Shown here piece after piece: positions 23,047-31,605 of a stretch of DNA of 64,000 nucleotides. The notes beneath the pieces are model-generated. The model was not told the DNA's origin. It did not search any database and was given only the letters and a program-made list of their open reading frames with translations. The DNA is taken from assembly GCA_015689735.1 (NCBI GenBank), contig WVSP01000001.1:236001-300000 (forward strand). Direction: 5' to 3'. Position 1 is the stretch's first letter; every line of letters begins with the position of its first letter. The DNA is from Rhodobacterales bacterium LSUCC0031 (lineage in GTDB: Bacteria > Pseudomonadota > Alphaproteobacteria > Rhodobacterales > Rhodobacteraceae). The translations under genes were made by a program, and so were the position numbers.

Positions 23047-24732
23047 TCAGCCGAAATCGCCCTGTGCGAACCATCCGCCCGAAATCGCCCCGCCATGGGC
23101 GTAGAACAGCCATAGGCGCGGCCCTTGCGCGGTGGTCACGCGCCAATAGTCGCGCACGCCCGAGCGCCATTGCGGATCGTCGAGCCACCATTCCGGCGCG
23201 ATCCGTTCGGGGCCATGGGCCACGCGGGTCTCGAAGCTGCGGCCACGCCAGCGGAAATGGAACGGCGGTTCGGGCCTGTCGGCGGCGGTGACAGGTTCGG
23301 GGCGAAACAGTGTCAGGGGGCGCGGCCGTCGCGTGGCGGGCCAATCGGCCGCTGGTTGGCTATAGGCGGCGGCTTGGGTCACGGAGGTCTTCTCGGGGAT
23401 ATGGCTATCGCCGGGATGTTCGCGGGTGATCCGTTCCAGCCCCACACGCGCGCCGATGCGCGCGATCAGATCGTCAAGCGCGTGACCGGCGGGGCGGGCG
23501 GCCTGCGCCTCGGCGGCGACGGCCCAGCCGCCCTTGTGTTCGGCGCTGTGCAAGGGTTCGGTCACCGGGGCGACAAGCCGCAGCACGTCAAAGCCGAAAC
23601 CCGCCGCGACCCCATCGAGTTTCAGGGCGAAGAGCGCGCGCAGGCTGTCAGGGCGGTCGGTGGGGCGGGCAAGCCCGATCTCGATGCGCTCAGCGCCACC
23701 TTCGGCGCGGACCATCTCGAGCCGGAGCCTCCGCGCGCCGCGCCCACGGGCGCGGAGCTTGTCGCAAAGAACCGCCAAAAGTCGGTCGAGACCGGCAAGG
23801 ATATCGGCCTCAAGCCCGATGGGTTCGGGCAGGCTGAGCCTTGCTGCGAAATGCAAGGGCGCACCGGCGGGCGAGATCGGTTCGGGTTCCACCCCCAGCG
23901 CCTGATCGAGGCGGCGCACGAGGTCTTGACCAAAGCGCCGCGCCAGCCCCGCGCGCGGCATGCCCCAAAGATCGCCGACATGGCGCAATCCTAGCCGGGC
24001 CAATCCGTTGACCGTGGTGGGGGAAATGCGCAAGGCCGCGATCGGCAAGGCGCCAAGCGATTGGCGCAAGCTGCCGGGGGGAGAGATACGCGCGACGCTG
24101 GTTTGGGTGCCAGCTTGCACCTGTGGCGCCGCGCCGCCCTTGACCCAGTGACGCCGTTGCGCGCGTGAGCGGGTAGCGCGCGCCTCTTGGTCGATGGCAT
24201 CGCCACTGCGCAGGGCCGCCGTGGCGCCGCCGCTCGCATAGCGCGACAAGGCCCAAGCTGCGCCGGGTGTGTCGGCGATGCCTGCGCAGACACTCAGCCC
24301 GAGATCGGCGCAATCATGGTGAATCTGGTCATAGAGCGCGGCCTCGCCGCCGAAGAGATGGGCGCAGCCGGTCAGGTCGATGAGTAACGCATCGGCCCCC
24401 TCCTCGGCGACCCAAGGGCTGAAGCGGCCCGCCCAGCGGCGCAGCGCCGCCAAGACCCGTATGGCGCGGTCAGGATCGTCGGGGCGGGTGACGAGATCGG
24501 GGCAAAGCACCAGCGCCTCGGCCAGCGCTTGGCCGCGCGACAGGCCGCGCGCGCTGGCAACATGGGTGAGCGAGGTGATCTGGCGCAGATTGCCGATCTC
24601 GCCCACCACGGCGAGCGGCGCGTCGCCAAGTCCAGGTTCAGCGCGCAGAACATCCTCGGCGGCCAGCCGCGGAAACCAGAGCGACAAGATCCGCCGATTG
24701 CTGGTACGGCTCGCGTGCAGGGGCATCGCCAT
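23047..24732 (-). CDS. imuB: ImuB, Y-family polymerase-like protein of SOS mutagenesis
   Basis: A protein of about 560 aa. The N-terminal Y-family fold includes ILSLWFPRLAAEDVLR, LLIDLTGCAHLFGGE and the helix-hairpin-helix segment GLARLGLRHVGDLWGMPRAGL. A long, poorly conserved C-terminal part follows. ImuB lacks the polymerase catalytic acids and acts as the hub that links DnaE2, ImuA and the beta clamp in damage-induced mutagenesis. The reading frame is open back to an ATG at 24768, but that codon lies ahead of the SOS box, so I favour starts at 24732 or 24726. Neither imuA nor dnaE2, its usual operon partners, is present on either side. Function as a mutasome part therefore needs partners elsewhere. 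Confidence 0.92.
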   Translation of the reverse strand: MAMPLHASRTSNRRILSLWFPRLAAEDVLRAEPGLGDAPLAVVGEIGNLRQITSLTHVASARGLSRGQALAEALVLCPDLVTRPDDPDRAIRVLAALRRWAGRFSPWVAEEGADALLIDLTGCAHLFGGEAALYDQIHHDCADLGLSVCAGIADTPGAAWALSRYASGGATAALRSGDAIDQEARATRSRAQRRHWVKGGAAPQVQAGTQTSVARISPPGSLRQSLGALPIAALRISPTTVNGLARLGLRHVGDLWGMPRAGLARRFGQDLVRRLDQALGVEPEPISPAGAPLHFAARLSLPEPIGLEADILAGLDRLLAVLCDKLRARGRGARRLRLEMVRAEGGAERIEIGLARPTDRPDSLRALFALKLDGVAAGFGFDVLRLVAPVTEPLHSAEHKGGWAVAAEAQAARPAGHALDDLIARIGARVGLERITREHPGDSHIPEKTSVTQAAAYSQPAADWPATRRPRPLTLFRPEPVTAADRPEPPFHFRWRGRSFETRVAHGPERIAPEWWLDDPQWRSGVRDYWRVTTAQGPRLWLFYAHGGAISGGWFAQGDFG

Positions 24733-24751
24733 GATGCGGTTGGTCCAAAAT

Positions 24752-24766
24752 GTTCGTGTTTTGTTC
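24752..24766 (-). promoter_or_regulatory. LexA-binding SOS box (GAAC-N7-GAAC) of imuB
   Basis: The minus strand reads GAACAAAACACGAAC, an exact match to the alphaproteobacterial LexA operator GAAC-N7-GAAC. It ends 20 bases ahead of the proposed imuB start at 24732. This implies LexA repression and DNA-damage induction of imuB. It also shows that codons upstream of 24752 in the same frame are not the natural start. Confidence 0.9.
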
Positions 24767-24820
24767 ACAACATAAGCGACCGCTGATGCGGAGTCGAGTC
24801 CGCGCTCCGCCTGTTGGTCT

Positions 24821-25108
24821 TTACAGAAAGAAGCCCACGTTGTTGCGCAAGATGATCTCGAGCACGTAAAGCCCCAAGATCACGATCAGGGGCGCCAGGT
24901 CGAGCCCGCCCATCGCGGGCAAGCGGCGGCGGATCGGGGCATAGACCGGTTCCACCAAGCGGTTCATCCCGTCCCAGATCTGCGCCACGATCGGCTGGCG
25001 CAAGTTCAAGACGCCGAAATTGATCAGCCAGCTCATGATGATATGCACAAGGATAATCATGAAGGCGACATCGATCAAAAGCATGATGATCTGGAAAAGC
25101 GAGGTCAT
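24821..25108 (-). CDS. YggT family membrane protein
   Basis: A 95-aa integral membrane protein with two hydrophobic regions (IIMLLIDVAFMIILVHIIMSW and LIVILGLYVLEIIL) linked by the family motif RLVEPVYAPIRRRLPAMGGLDLAPLI. YggT proteins occur across bacteria and plastids; some have been linked to division or osmotic tolerance, but the biochemical role is not settled. The start ATG 25108 (MTSLFQIIML) gives the usual length. Frames extending further upstream are artefacts of the adjacent tandem repeat. imuB follows downstream on the same strand, but its own SOS box lies in the gap. Confidence 0.92.
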   Translation of the reverse strand: MTSLFQIIMLLIDVAFMIILVHIIMSWLINFGVLNLRQPIVAQIWDGMNRLVEPVYAPIRRRLPAMGGLDLAPLIVILGLYVLEIILRNNVGFFL

Positions 25109-25426
25109 GGGCGCTGTGTCCTTGGCTGATGCACCTTTGCCAGATAGTCCGGCCGCGCCTGTGGTGCAAGCATGTGTCCCCCTCGCCAGAGGCGAGGCGT
25201 AAAAAGGAAGGGGGCTCTGCCCCCGCCGCCAGAGGCGCGGCGTAAAGAGGAAGGGGGCTCTGCCCCCCTCGCCAGAGGCGCGGCGTAAAAAGGAAGGGGG
25301 CTCTGCCCCCGCCGCGCCCCTTGGGCGCGCCTCCCCCGGGATATTTTCGAAACGAAGAAGCGAGGGGCGGTGTGCTGACGCAAGGGCGGGCTTGACGATT
25401 GGCGCGTGCTGGGCTTTGGCGAGGGG
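25109..25426. other. 318-base gap between divergent yggT and thioesterase genes, mostly repeat sequence
   Basis: No gene is supportable here. The centre is three tandem 43-bp units (25178-25306), followed by a partial unit and a GC-rich tail ending CTCCCCCGGGATATTTTCG. I recall intergenic repeats with similar CCCGGGATATTT cores from Rhodobacteraceae genomes. Open frames on the minus strand cross the repeat only because it lacks stop codons: 43 is not a multiple of three, so each unit is read in a different frame. The promoters of both flanking genes must also lie here. Confidence 0.75.
25178..25306. repeat. Three tandem copies of a 43-bp intergenic repeat
   Basis: Units at 25178-25220, 25221-25263 and 25264-25306 each read CCCC(C/G)-TCGCC or CCGCC, AGAGGCG(A/C)GGCGTAAA, then (A/G)AGGAAGGGGGCTCTGC. 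They differ from each other at only a few positions. Each unit contains GGGGGCTCTGCCCCC at its junction with the next, a perfect inverted repeat able to form a hairpin. The array is followed by a partial unit reading CCCCGCCGCGCCCC. Confidence 0.93.
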
Positions 25427-25975
25427 ATGTATCCTTATCTGCGCCTTGCCTCCGTGATGATGTCCGAGCGTGCCAAGCCGCGTTTGGGGCTGTTTGACAC
25501 ACATGCCATGGCGATGCGGTGCCTGCCCAATGATCTGGACGGGTTCTTGGAGATGAACAACGGGCGCATCTTGACGCTTTATGATTTGGGGCGTTTCGGG
25601 CTTTCGGTCAGGATCGGGCTTTGGGATGTACTGCGGCGCGAGGGCTGGGGGCTGGTGGTGGCCGGTGCCTCGGTGCGCTACCGGTCGCGGATCACGGGGT
25701 TTCAGCGGTTCGTGCTGCACACGCGGCTGTTGGGCTGGGACGCGCGGTTTTTCTACATTGAGCAAGGCATGTGGCGCGGTGCGACCTGTTGCAACCACGC
25801 GCTGTTGCGCACCGGGATCACGCAAGCAGGACGGCTTGCGCCTGTCGCAGATGTCGCGCGCGCCATGGGGCATGACGGGCTGGACCCGGCCTTGCCTGAA
25901 TGGGTTGCAGCATGGGCCGATGCCGATGCCACACGCCCTTGGCCGCCGATGCAAGATGACCCGACAAGACCATAG
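25427..25975 (+). CDS. Acyl-CoA thioesterase-like protein (THEM6/4-hydroxybenzoyl-CoA thioesterase superfamily)
   Basis: A 182-aa soluble protein of the hotdog-fold THEM6-like group. Recognisable segments are MYPYLRLASV at the start, MNNGRILTLYDLGRFGL, WGLVVAGASVRYR and FYIEQGMWRG. Members resemble 4HBT thioesterases, but their natural substrates are mostly unknown. I choose ATG 25427 because the family begins with MYPYLR; a GTG at 25406 is in frame, and GAGGGG directly precedes the ATG. It precedes the UMF1-type transporter by about 45 bases on the same strand. Confidence 0.8.
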   Translation: MYPYLRLASVMMSERAKPRLGLFDTHAMAMRCLPNDLDGFLEMNNGRILTLYDLGRFGLSVRIGLWDVLRREGWGLVVAGASVRYRSRITGFQRFVLHTRLLGWDARFFYIEQGMWRGATCCNHALLRTGITQAGRLAPVADVARAMGHDGLDPALPEWVAAWADADATRPWPPMQDDPTRP

Positions 25976-26020
25976 ACAAATCAGCTGGTGATCGCGGAAG
26001 GTGCGGGCAGGAGTATCGCC

Positions 26021-27406
26021 TTGTCCGACCCGACCACCACCGCAGGATTGATGGCCCGCCGCCGTGTGTGGGGCTGGTGGGCGTTTGACTGGGCAAGCCA
26101 GCCCTATTTCACCTTGTGCCTGACCTTTATCTTTGGTCCCTATTTTGCCGCTGTCGCGACTGAGGCCTACATGGCGCAAGGTCTGACCGAGACCGTGGCC
26201 GATGCAAGGGCGCAAAGCCTGTGGTCTTTGGGCCAGACGGTGTCGGGGGTGATCATCGCGCTTTGTGCGCCGATCCTTGGGGCCTTCGCCGATAATACCG
26301 GGCGGCGGATGCCGTGGATCGTGCTGTTCTCGGGGTTTTATCTGATCGGCGCGCTTGGGCTTTGGGTGTTACTGCCCGATGGATCCTACTTGATACTGGC
26401 GCTTGTGGCCTTTGGGATCGGGTTGATCGGGGCGGAGTTCACGACGATTTTCACCAACTCCATGTTGCCCGAGCTGGGCGATCAAACGGCGATCGGCAGC
26501 CTGTCGGGCAATGGCTTTGCATGGGGTTATCTGGGCGGTGTCTTGGCGCTGTTCATGATGCTGATCTTTTTCGCCGAGGGCGAAAGCGGCAAGACCTTTG
26601 TCGGGCTTTCACCGGCGCTGGGACTTGATCCCGAGATGCGTGAAGGCACGCGGTTTGTCGGACCGTTCACAGCAATCTGGTATCTCGTTTTCATGATCCC
26701 TTTCTTCTTGTGGATGCGCGAGGCCCGCCGTCCGGTCACCCATGCGCGCTTTGGCGCGGCGCTGGGGGCGCTTTGGGGAACGGTTAAAAGCCTGCCCAAG
26801 CGCACAAGCCTGTTTGCCTATCTCGGATCGTCGATGTTCTACCGCGATGCGCTGAACGCGCTTTACGGGTTTGGCGGCACTTATGCTGTCTTGGTGCTGA
26901 ACTGGTCTGTGACACAGGTGGGGGTGTTCGGCATCGTCGGCGCGGTCACCGCGGCGGTGGCGACATGGATCGGCGGCAAGCTGGACACGAGGCTGGGACC
27001 GAAGCCCGTGATCATCGGCAGCATCCTTGTGCTGATCGCGGTCTGCCTTGTCGTCGTCGGCATGACGCGCGAAAGCGTCTGGGGTGTTGCATTGGCCGAA
27101 GGCTCGGCCATGCCTGATGTCATTTTCTACATCTGCGGCGCGCTGATCGGGGGGGCGGGCGGCGTGCTACAATCGGCCTCGCGCTCGATGATGTGCCGCC
27201 ATGCGCTGACGGGCCGCCCGACCGAGGCCTTCGGGCTATACGCGCTGTCGGGAAAGGCCACGGCCTTTCTCGGGCCGGCGCTGATCGGGGTGACGACCTA
27301 CCTGACCGAAAGTGCGCGCTTGGGCATGGTGCCTTTGATTGGCCTGTTCATCCTGGGGCTGATCTTGATCATCTGGGTCCGTGCCGACGGTGAGATGCGC
27401 CCATGA
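26021..27406 (+). CDS. MFS transporter, UMF1/Atg22-like family
   Basis: A membrane protein of about 461 aa with 11-12 hydrophobic segments. The family N-terminus is VWGWWAFDWASQPYFTL, with GAFADNTGRRMPWI in the loop after helix 2 and SGNGFAWGYLGG further on. UMF1 proteins are uncharacterised major-facilitator members related to yeast Atg22; the substrate is unknown. Start is uncertain: TTG 26021 has AGGAG 7 bases ahead, GTG 25988 has no ribosome site, and ATG 26051 (MARRRVWGWW) would also keep the whole core. The stop overlaps the mepA start (ATGA), so the two are co-translated. Confidence 0.88.
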   Translation: MSDPTTTAGLMARRRVWGWWAFDWASQPYFTLCLTFIFGPYFAAVATEAYMAQGLTETVADARAQSLWSLGQTVSGVIIALCAPILGAFADNTGRRMPWIVLFSGFYLIGALGLWVLLPDGSYLILALVAFGIGLIGAEFTTIFTNSMLPELGDQTAIGSLSGNGFAWGYLGGVLALFMMLIFFAEGESGKTFVGLSPALGLDPEMREGTRFVGPFTAIWYLVFMIPFFLWMREARRPVTHARFGAALGALWGTVKSLPKRTSLFAYLGSSMFYRDALNALYGFGGTYAVLVLNWSVTQVGVFGIVGAVTAAVATWIGGKLDTRLGPKPVIIGSILVLIAVCLVVVGMTRESVWGVALAEGSAMPDVIFYICGALIGGAGGVLQSASRSMMCRHALTGRPTEAFGLYALSGKATAFLGPALIGVTTYLTESARLGMVPLIGLFILGLILIIWVRADGEMRP

Positions 27407-28311
27407 AGCTGCGGCGCGGTCTGGCCGTTCTCAGTTGCCTAGCCGTGATCGCTTGCACCCCGGCAGGGCCGGGGCATCAAGGCCTGCCATCGCTTGACTC
27501 GACCCTATCAGGGCAAGAGGCGCGGCTTTTGTTCGGTGCTGCCGATGGTCCGCATCCCGCCACCAGCGAAGTGATCGGCGGCTATGCGCGCGGCTGTCTG
27601 GCGGGGGCCGCGCGCCTGCCCGAGACGGGGCCGACATGGGCCGCGATGCGGCTGTCGCGCAACCGCAACTGGGGCCATCCCGAATTGGTCGATTTCGTGG
27701 AGGATTTCTCGGGTCGGGTGGCGGAACAGACGCCGTGGCGGGGGCTTTATGTCGGCGACCTGACCCAGCCGCGCGGCGGGCCGATGCTGTCGGGGCATGT
27801 CAGCCACCAATCGGGGTTGGATGCCGATTTCTGGATGTTGCCGCCCACACGGTTCGACCTTTCGGCGGCCGAGCGCGAAAACCTGTCCTCGATCTCGACC
27901 CGGTCGGCGGGTGGGGCGCGGGTGGGCGAGAACTGGACACCCACGCATATGGAGGTGATGCGGCTGGCCGCGAACGATCCGCGCGTGGCGCGGATCTTTG
28001 TCTTTACCGGGGCCAAGGTCTGGATGTGCGACAATGCCACTGGCGATAGGGATTGGTTGCGGAAGATCCGTCCCGCCGTTGGGCATCACTATCATTTCCA
28101 TGTGCGCCTGCACTGCCCGGAGGGGTCGCGCGATTGCGAGGCCCAAGATGACCCTCCCGCCGGTGATGGCTGTGATGAAGCGCGCGCGCGGGCCGAACTG
28201 ATCCTGAACCCGCCGCCGCCCGATCCGAATTATGTGCCGCCCCCGCCTGCGCCGCCGCTGACATTGGCCGATCTGCCCCGGCAATGCGCGGCAGTGTTGG
28301 GCGATCTTTAG
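27403..28311 (+). CDS. mepA: Penicillin-insensitive murein endopeptidase MepA
   Basis: A 302-aa LAS-type metallopeptidase that cuts D-Ala-meso-DAP cross-links in peptidoglycan. The N-terminus is a lipoprotein-like signal with lipobox AVIAC-T, so it may be a lipoprotein, unlike the soluble E. coli enzyme. Zinc ligands are visible in VSHQSGLDADFW and in HYHFHVRLHCPEG. A Pro-rich C-terminal linker (PPPPDPNYVPPPPAPP) precedes the last ~20 residues. Its start overlaps the stop of the upstream transporter by 4 bases. Its 3' end overlaps the convergent LOG gene by 4 bases. Confidence 0.93.
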   Translation: MKLRRGLAVLSCLAVIACTPAGPGHQGLPSLDSTLSGQEARLLFGAADGPHPATSEVIGGYARGCLAGAARLPETGPTWAAMRLSRNRNWGHPELVDFVEDFSGRVAEQTPWRGLYVGDLTQPRGGPMLSGHVSHQSGLDADFWMLPPTRFDLSAAERENLSSISTRSAGGARVGENWTPTHMEVMRLAANDPRVARIFVFTGAKVWMCDNATGDRDWLRKIRPAVGHHYHFHVRLHCPEGSRDCEAQDDPPAGDGCDEARARAELILNPPPPDPNYVPPPPAPPLTLADLPRQCAAVLGDL

Positions 28312-29141
28312 CGGCCGGGTATCTCGCCCCGGCGGCCTGAGAGTGGCCAGCTATCGATGACCGCCAGCGCCTCATCGGCGGTTTCGACGAAGCGGAACAG
28401 CTCCAGATCGGCGGCGGCGATGGTGCCTGCCTCGCGCAGCGCGTCCCAATTGATCACGGTGCGCCAAAAACTTTCTCCAAAGAGGATCACGGGAACCTGT
28501 TCCATCCGCCCCGTCTGGATCAGGGTGATGCTTTCGAACAATTCGTCGAGTGTGCCGAACCCACCGGGAAACACCGCGATGGCCTTGGCGCGGAGCAGGA
28601 AATGCATCTTGCGGATGCCGAAATAGTGGAAGTTGAAGCACAGTTCAGGCGTGACATAGGCATTTGGCACTTGTTCATGGGGAAGCACGATGTTGAGGCC
28701 GATGGAACAGCCGCCCGCCTCGGCCGCGCCGCGATTTCCGGCCTCCATCACGCCGGGGCCGCCGCCGGTGACGATGACATTCTCGGTGCATCGGCTTGCA
28801 ACCGAGCGTTCGGTGATGAGCCGCGCAAAGCGGCGGGCTTCGTCGTAATAGCGGGCCATGGGATGGCCGCCATCGCCTTGCGCCTCGGGGCTGGGGATGC
28901 GCGCGCCGCCAAACAGCACCACGGTCGAGCGGATGCCGCGCGCGTCAAGCTCGAGCTGGGGTTTGAGCAGTTCCAGTTGCAGGCGCACCGGGCGCAATTC
29001 GTCGCGCAAGAGGAAATCGGGGTCGGCAAAGGCAAGCCGATAGGCGGGCGATCTGGCCTGTGCGGTGTCGGGCGCATGGCGGGCCGACTCCAGATCTTGG
29101 TCGGCATGGCGAAACGGGCCTTTGCGGGGTGGCTTTGTCAT
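28308..29141 (-). CDS. LOG family protein (TIGR00730-type, putative nucleoside-monophosphate phosphoribohydrolase)
   Basis: A 277-aa Rossmann-type protein with the family motif PGGFGTLDE and the preceding VTGGGPGVMEAGNRGA. Often annotated 'lysine decarboxylase-like', members tested so far are cytokinin riboside 5'-monophosphate phosphoribohydrolases or related nucleotide hydrolases. This longer form has an N-terminal extension of about 80 residues (MTKPPRKGPFRHADQ onward). The start is ATG 29141 with GAGAGGA upstream. It is divergent from dapD across 116 bases. The substrate is unknown. Confidence 0.88.
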   Translation of the reverse strand: MTKPPRKGPFRHADQDLESARHAPDTAQARSPAYRLAFADPDFLLRDELRPVRLQLELLKPQLELDARGIRSTVVLFGGARIPSPEAQGDGGHPMARYYDEARRFARLITERSVASRCTENVIVTGGGPGVMEAGNRGAAEAGGCSIGLNIVLPHEQVPNAYVTPELCFNFHYFGIRKMHFLLRAKAIAVFPGGFGTLDELFESITLIQTGRMEQVPVILFGESFWRTVINWDALREAGTIAAADLELFRFVETADEALAVIDSWPLSGRRGEIPGR

Positions 29142-29257
29142 ATCCTGTCCTCTCATGCGCACTGGCTTTTGACCTAGCCTGCGCGCGGCGCGATTGCCAG
29201 CAGGGGGCATGCCCGCTATAGCGCGCCGGACCCTTTCTGACGCAGGAGAATGTTGCA

Positions 29258-30085
<828 letters not shown>

Positions 30086-30092
30086 TCAAGGC

Positions 30093-30120
30093 GGCGGTGC
30101 GCCCTGCGTGGCGCACCGCC
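30093..30120. terminator. GC-rich hairpin between convergent dapD and mltB-like gene
   Basis: GGCGGTGCGCC (30093-30103) and GGCGCACCGCC (30110-30120) are perfect reverse complements around a 6-base loop. It lies between two convergent stops (30085 and 30123), so it could serve both strands. No long U-run follows, so termination strength is uncertain. Confidence 0.65.
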
Positions 30121-30122
30121 CC

Positions 30123-31472
30123 TCATCTGCGCATCCGCTCCAATACTGCGAGCGAGGCAAAGCCATCAGGCACCATGCCGACCGCGCGTTGAAACGCGCG
30201 CAGCGCGTCGGTTGATTGCGGTCCGATGATCCCGTCGGCCGTCCCGCTCAGCAGGCCTCGCGCGATCAGACGCTCCTGCAACTCTTGCCGTTCCGTGCGG
30301 CTGAGGCCGCGCTCATCTTGCGGCCATGTAGCTTGGAAGGGTGCGCCACCCATGATTCGATCCGCCAAATGCCCAATCCCGATCACATAGGAATTGGAGG
30401 CGTTATAACGCGCGATGACATGGAAATTGTCGAAGATCATCAGTGCGACACCGCGATGCCCGGCCGCCAAAAGGATCGAGGCTTGCCCGTGATCGGGCAA
30501 GTCATAGCCATTGGCCAGACGTACGCCTTGACGCTGCCAAAATCCTGCGCTGCGTTTGATGTCCCGGCCTGCCAATCCATAGTCGAAATCAGGCGGCAAG
30601 ACGACCTCCACCCCCCATGGCTGGCCTGTCACCCAGCCGTTTTCGCGCAGATAATTCGCAGTCGAGGCCAGCGCATCGATCGGGTTGTCCGACCAGATGT
30701 CACGCCGCCCATCCCCGTTGAAATCGACCGCATAGGCCAGATACGAGGTTGGCATGAATTGCGTGTGTCCCATCGCACCCGCCCATGAGCCGGTCATCTC
30801 GCGCGGTGCGACATCGCCCGCCTCGATAATGCGCAAGGCGGCGATCAGTTCGGCCTCGAAATAATCGCGCCGCCGCCCCTCATAGGCCAGGGTGGACATG
30901 GCGGCAAAGATCTCGGTCTTGCCACGCAAGGCGCCATAGGCCGATTCGAGCCCCCAGATCGCCAGCACGATTTCGGCGTCCACGCCATAGCGGCGTTCGA
31001 TTTGCGCCAGTTGATCGCCATGACGCGCCAAGGCGGCGCGTCCATTGGTGATCCGGGCATCTGAAACCGCACCGGCAAGGTAATCACCCAAAGTGCGGGT
31101 AAACTCGGCCTGCGTATTGTCGCGATTGATGACGCGATGGATGACATCAACCCCGGCAAAGGCCCGCTCAAGGGTTTCGGGCCGAATTCCTTGGTCGATC
31201 GCCTTGGCGCGAAACTCCTGTTTCCAAACGGAAAAACCTATGCGTGCTGCTGCGAGACCCACATCGACAACGGGTGCAGGGCGTGCGCCGCGTGTCAACG
31301 GGCGCAGCGAGCGGTTGACGGCAAGCGGCGATCCCTGACTCGAGGCGGTAACAAGCGCCATCGGCGCCTGCGGGCGCAATTCCGGGCGCGGCGAGGTGGG
31401 CGGCGGCAAGGCCAATGCCGGCGCAGCCAGCGATATGATCGCGAGGAACACGGCGAAGAGGTCTTTGCCCAT
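30123..31472 (-). CDS. Second lytic murein transglycosylase, MltB type, with peptidoglycan-binding domain
   Basis: A 449-aa secreted enzyme with signal peptide MGKDLFAVFLAIISLAAPALA and a Pro/Arg-rich linker. Its MltB-type catalytic domain has Glu176 in AIWGLESAYG and the motifs SWAGAMGHTQFMPTSY and DFNGDGRRDIW. A C-terminal PG_binding_1 domain ends the protein (GLLSGTADGIIGPQSTDALR). It is the second enzyme of this type in the window and matches the MltB family more closely than the one at 17191. The frame is open far upstream, but ATG 31472 is the only start that gives a clean signal peptide. rnr ends about 130 bases upstream on the same strand. Confidence 0.93.
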   Translation of the reverse strand: MGKDLFAVFLAIISLAAPALALPPPTSPRPELRPQAPMALVTASSQGSPLAVNRSLRPLTRGARPAPVVDVGLAAARIGFSVWKQEFRAKAIDQGIRPETLERAFAGVDVIHRVINRDNTQAEFTRTLGDYLAGAVSDARITNGRAALARHGDQLAQIERRYGVDAEIVLAIWGLESAYGALRGKTEIFAAMSTLAYEGRRRDYFEAELIAALRIIEAGDVAPREMTGSWAGAMGHTQFMPTSYLAYAVDFNGDGRRDIWSDNPIDALASTANYLRENGWVTGQPWGVEVVLPPDFDYGLAGRDIKRSAGFWQRQGVRLANGYDLPDHGQASILLAAGHRGVALMIFDNFHVIARYNASNSYVIGIGHLADRIMGGAPFQATWPQDERGLSRTERQELQERLIARGLLSGTADGIIGPQSTDALRAFQRAVGMVPDGFASLAVLERMRR

Positions 31473-31605
31473 GAAGCGGCCCGTTGCTTTGATTGTTTCT
31501 GCCCGAGCAACACTATAGGCGATCGCCCCCTCTCTGTGCAGGGTCGATGAACAGGATTTCCGCGTCGTCATTGCCCATGGGCGCGGCGATGGCGGGGTCT
31601 CGCTG

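Noticed and set aside
24733-24768. ATG at 24768 as the start of imuB
   Set aside because: It lies ahead of the GAAC-N7-GAAC operator, and the added 12 residues are simply the translated operator region. Later ATGs at 24732 or 24726 fit better.
25109-26215. Long open frame on the minus strand continuing upstream of yggT across the tandem repeat and the thioesterase gene
   Set aside because: The frame stays open only because GC-rich repeats and antisense codons lack stops. The protein is low-complexity and the thioesterase on the plus strand explains the region.
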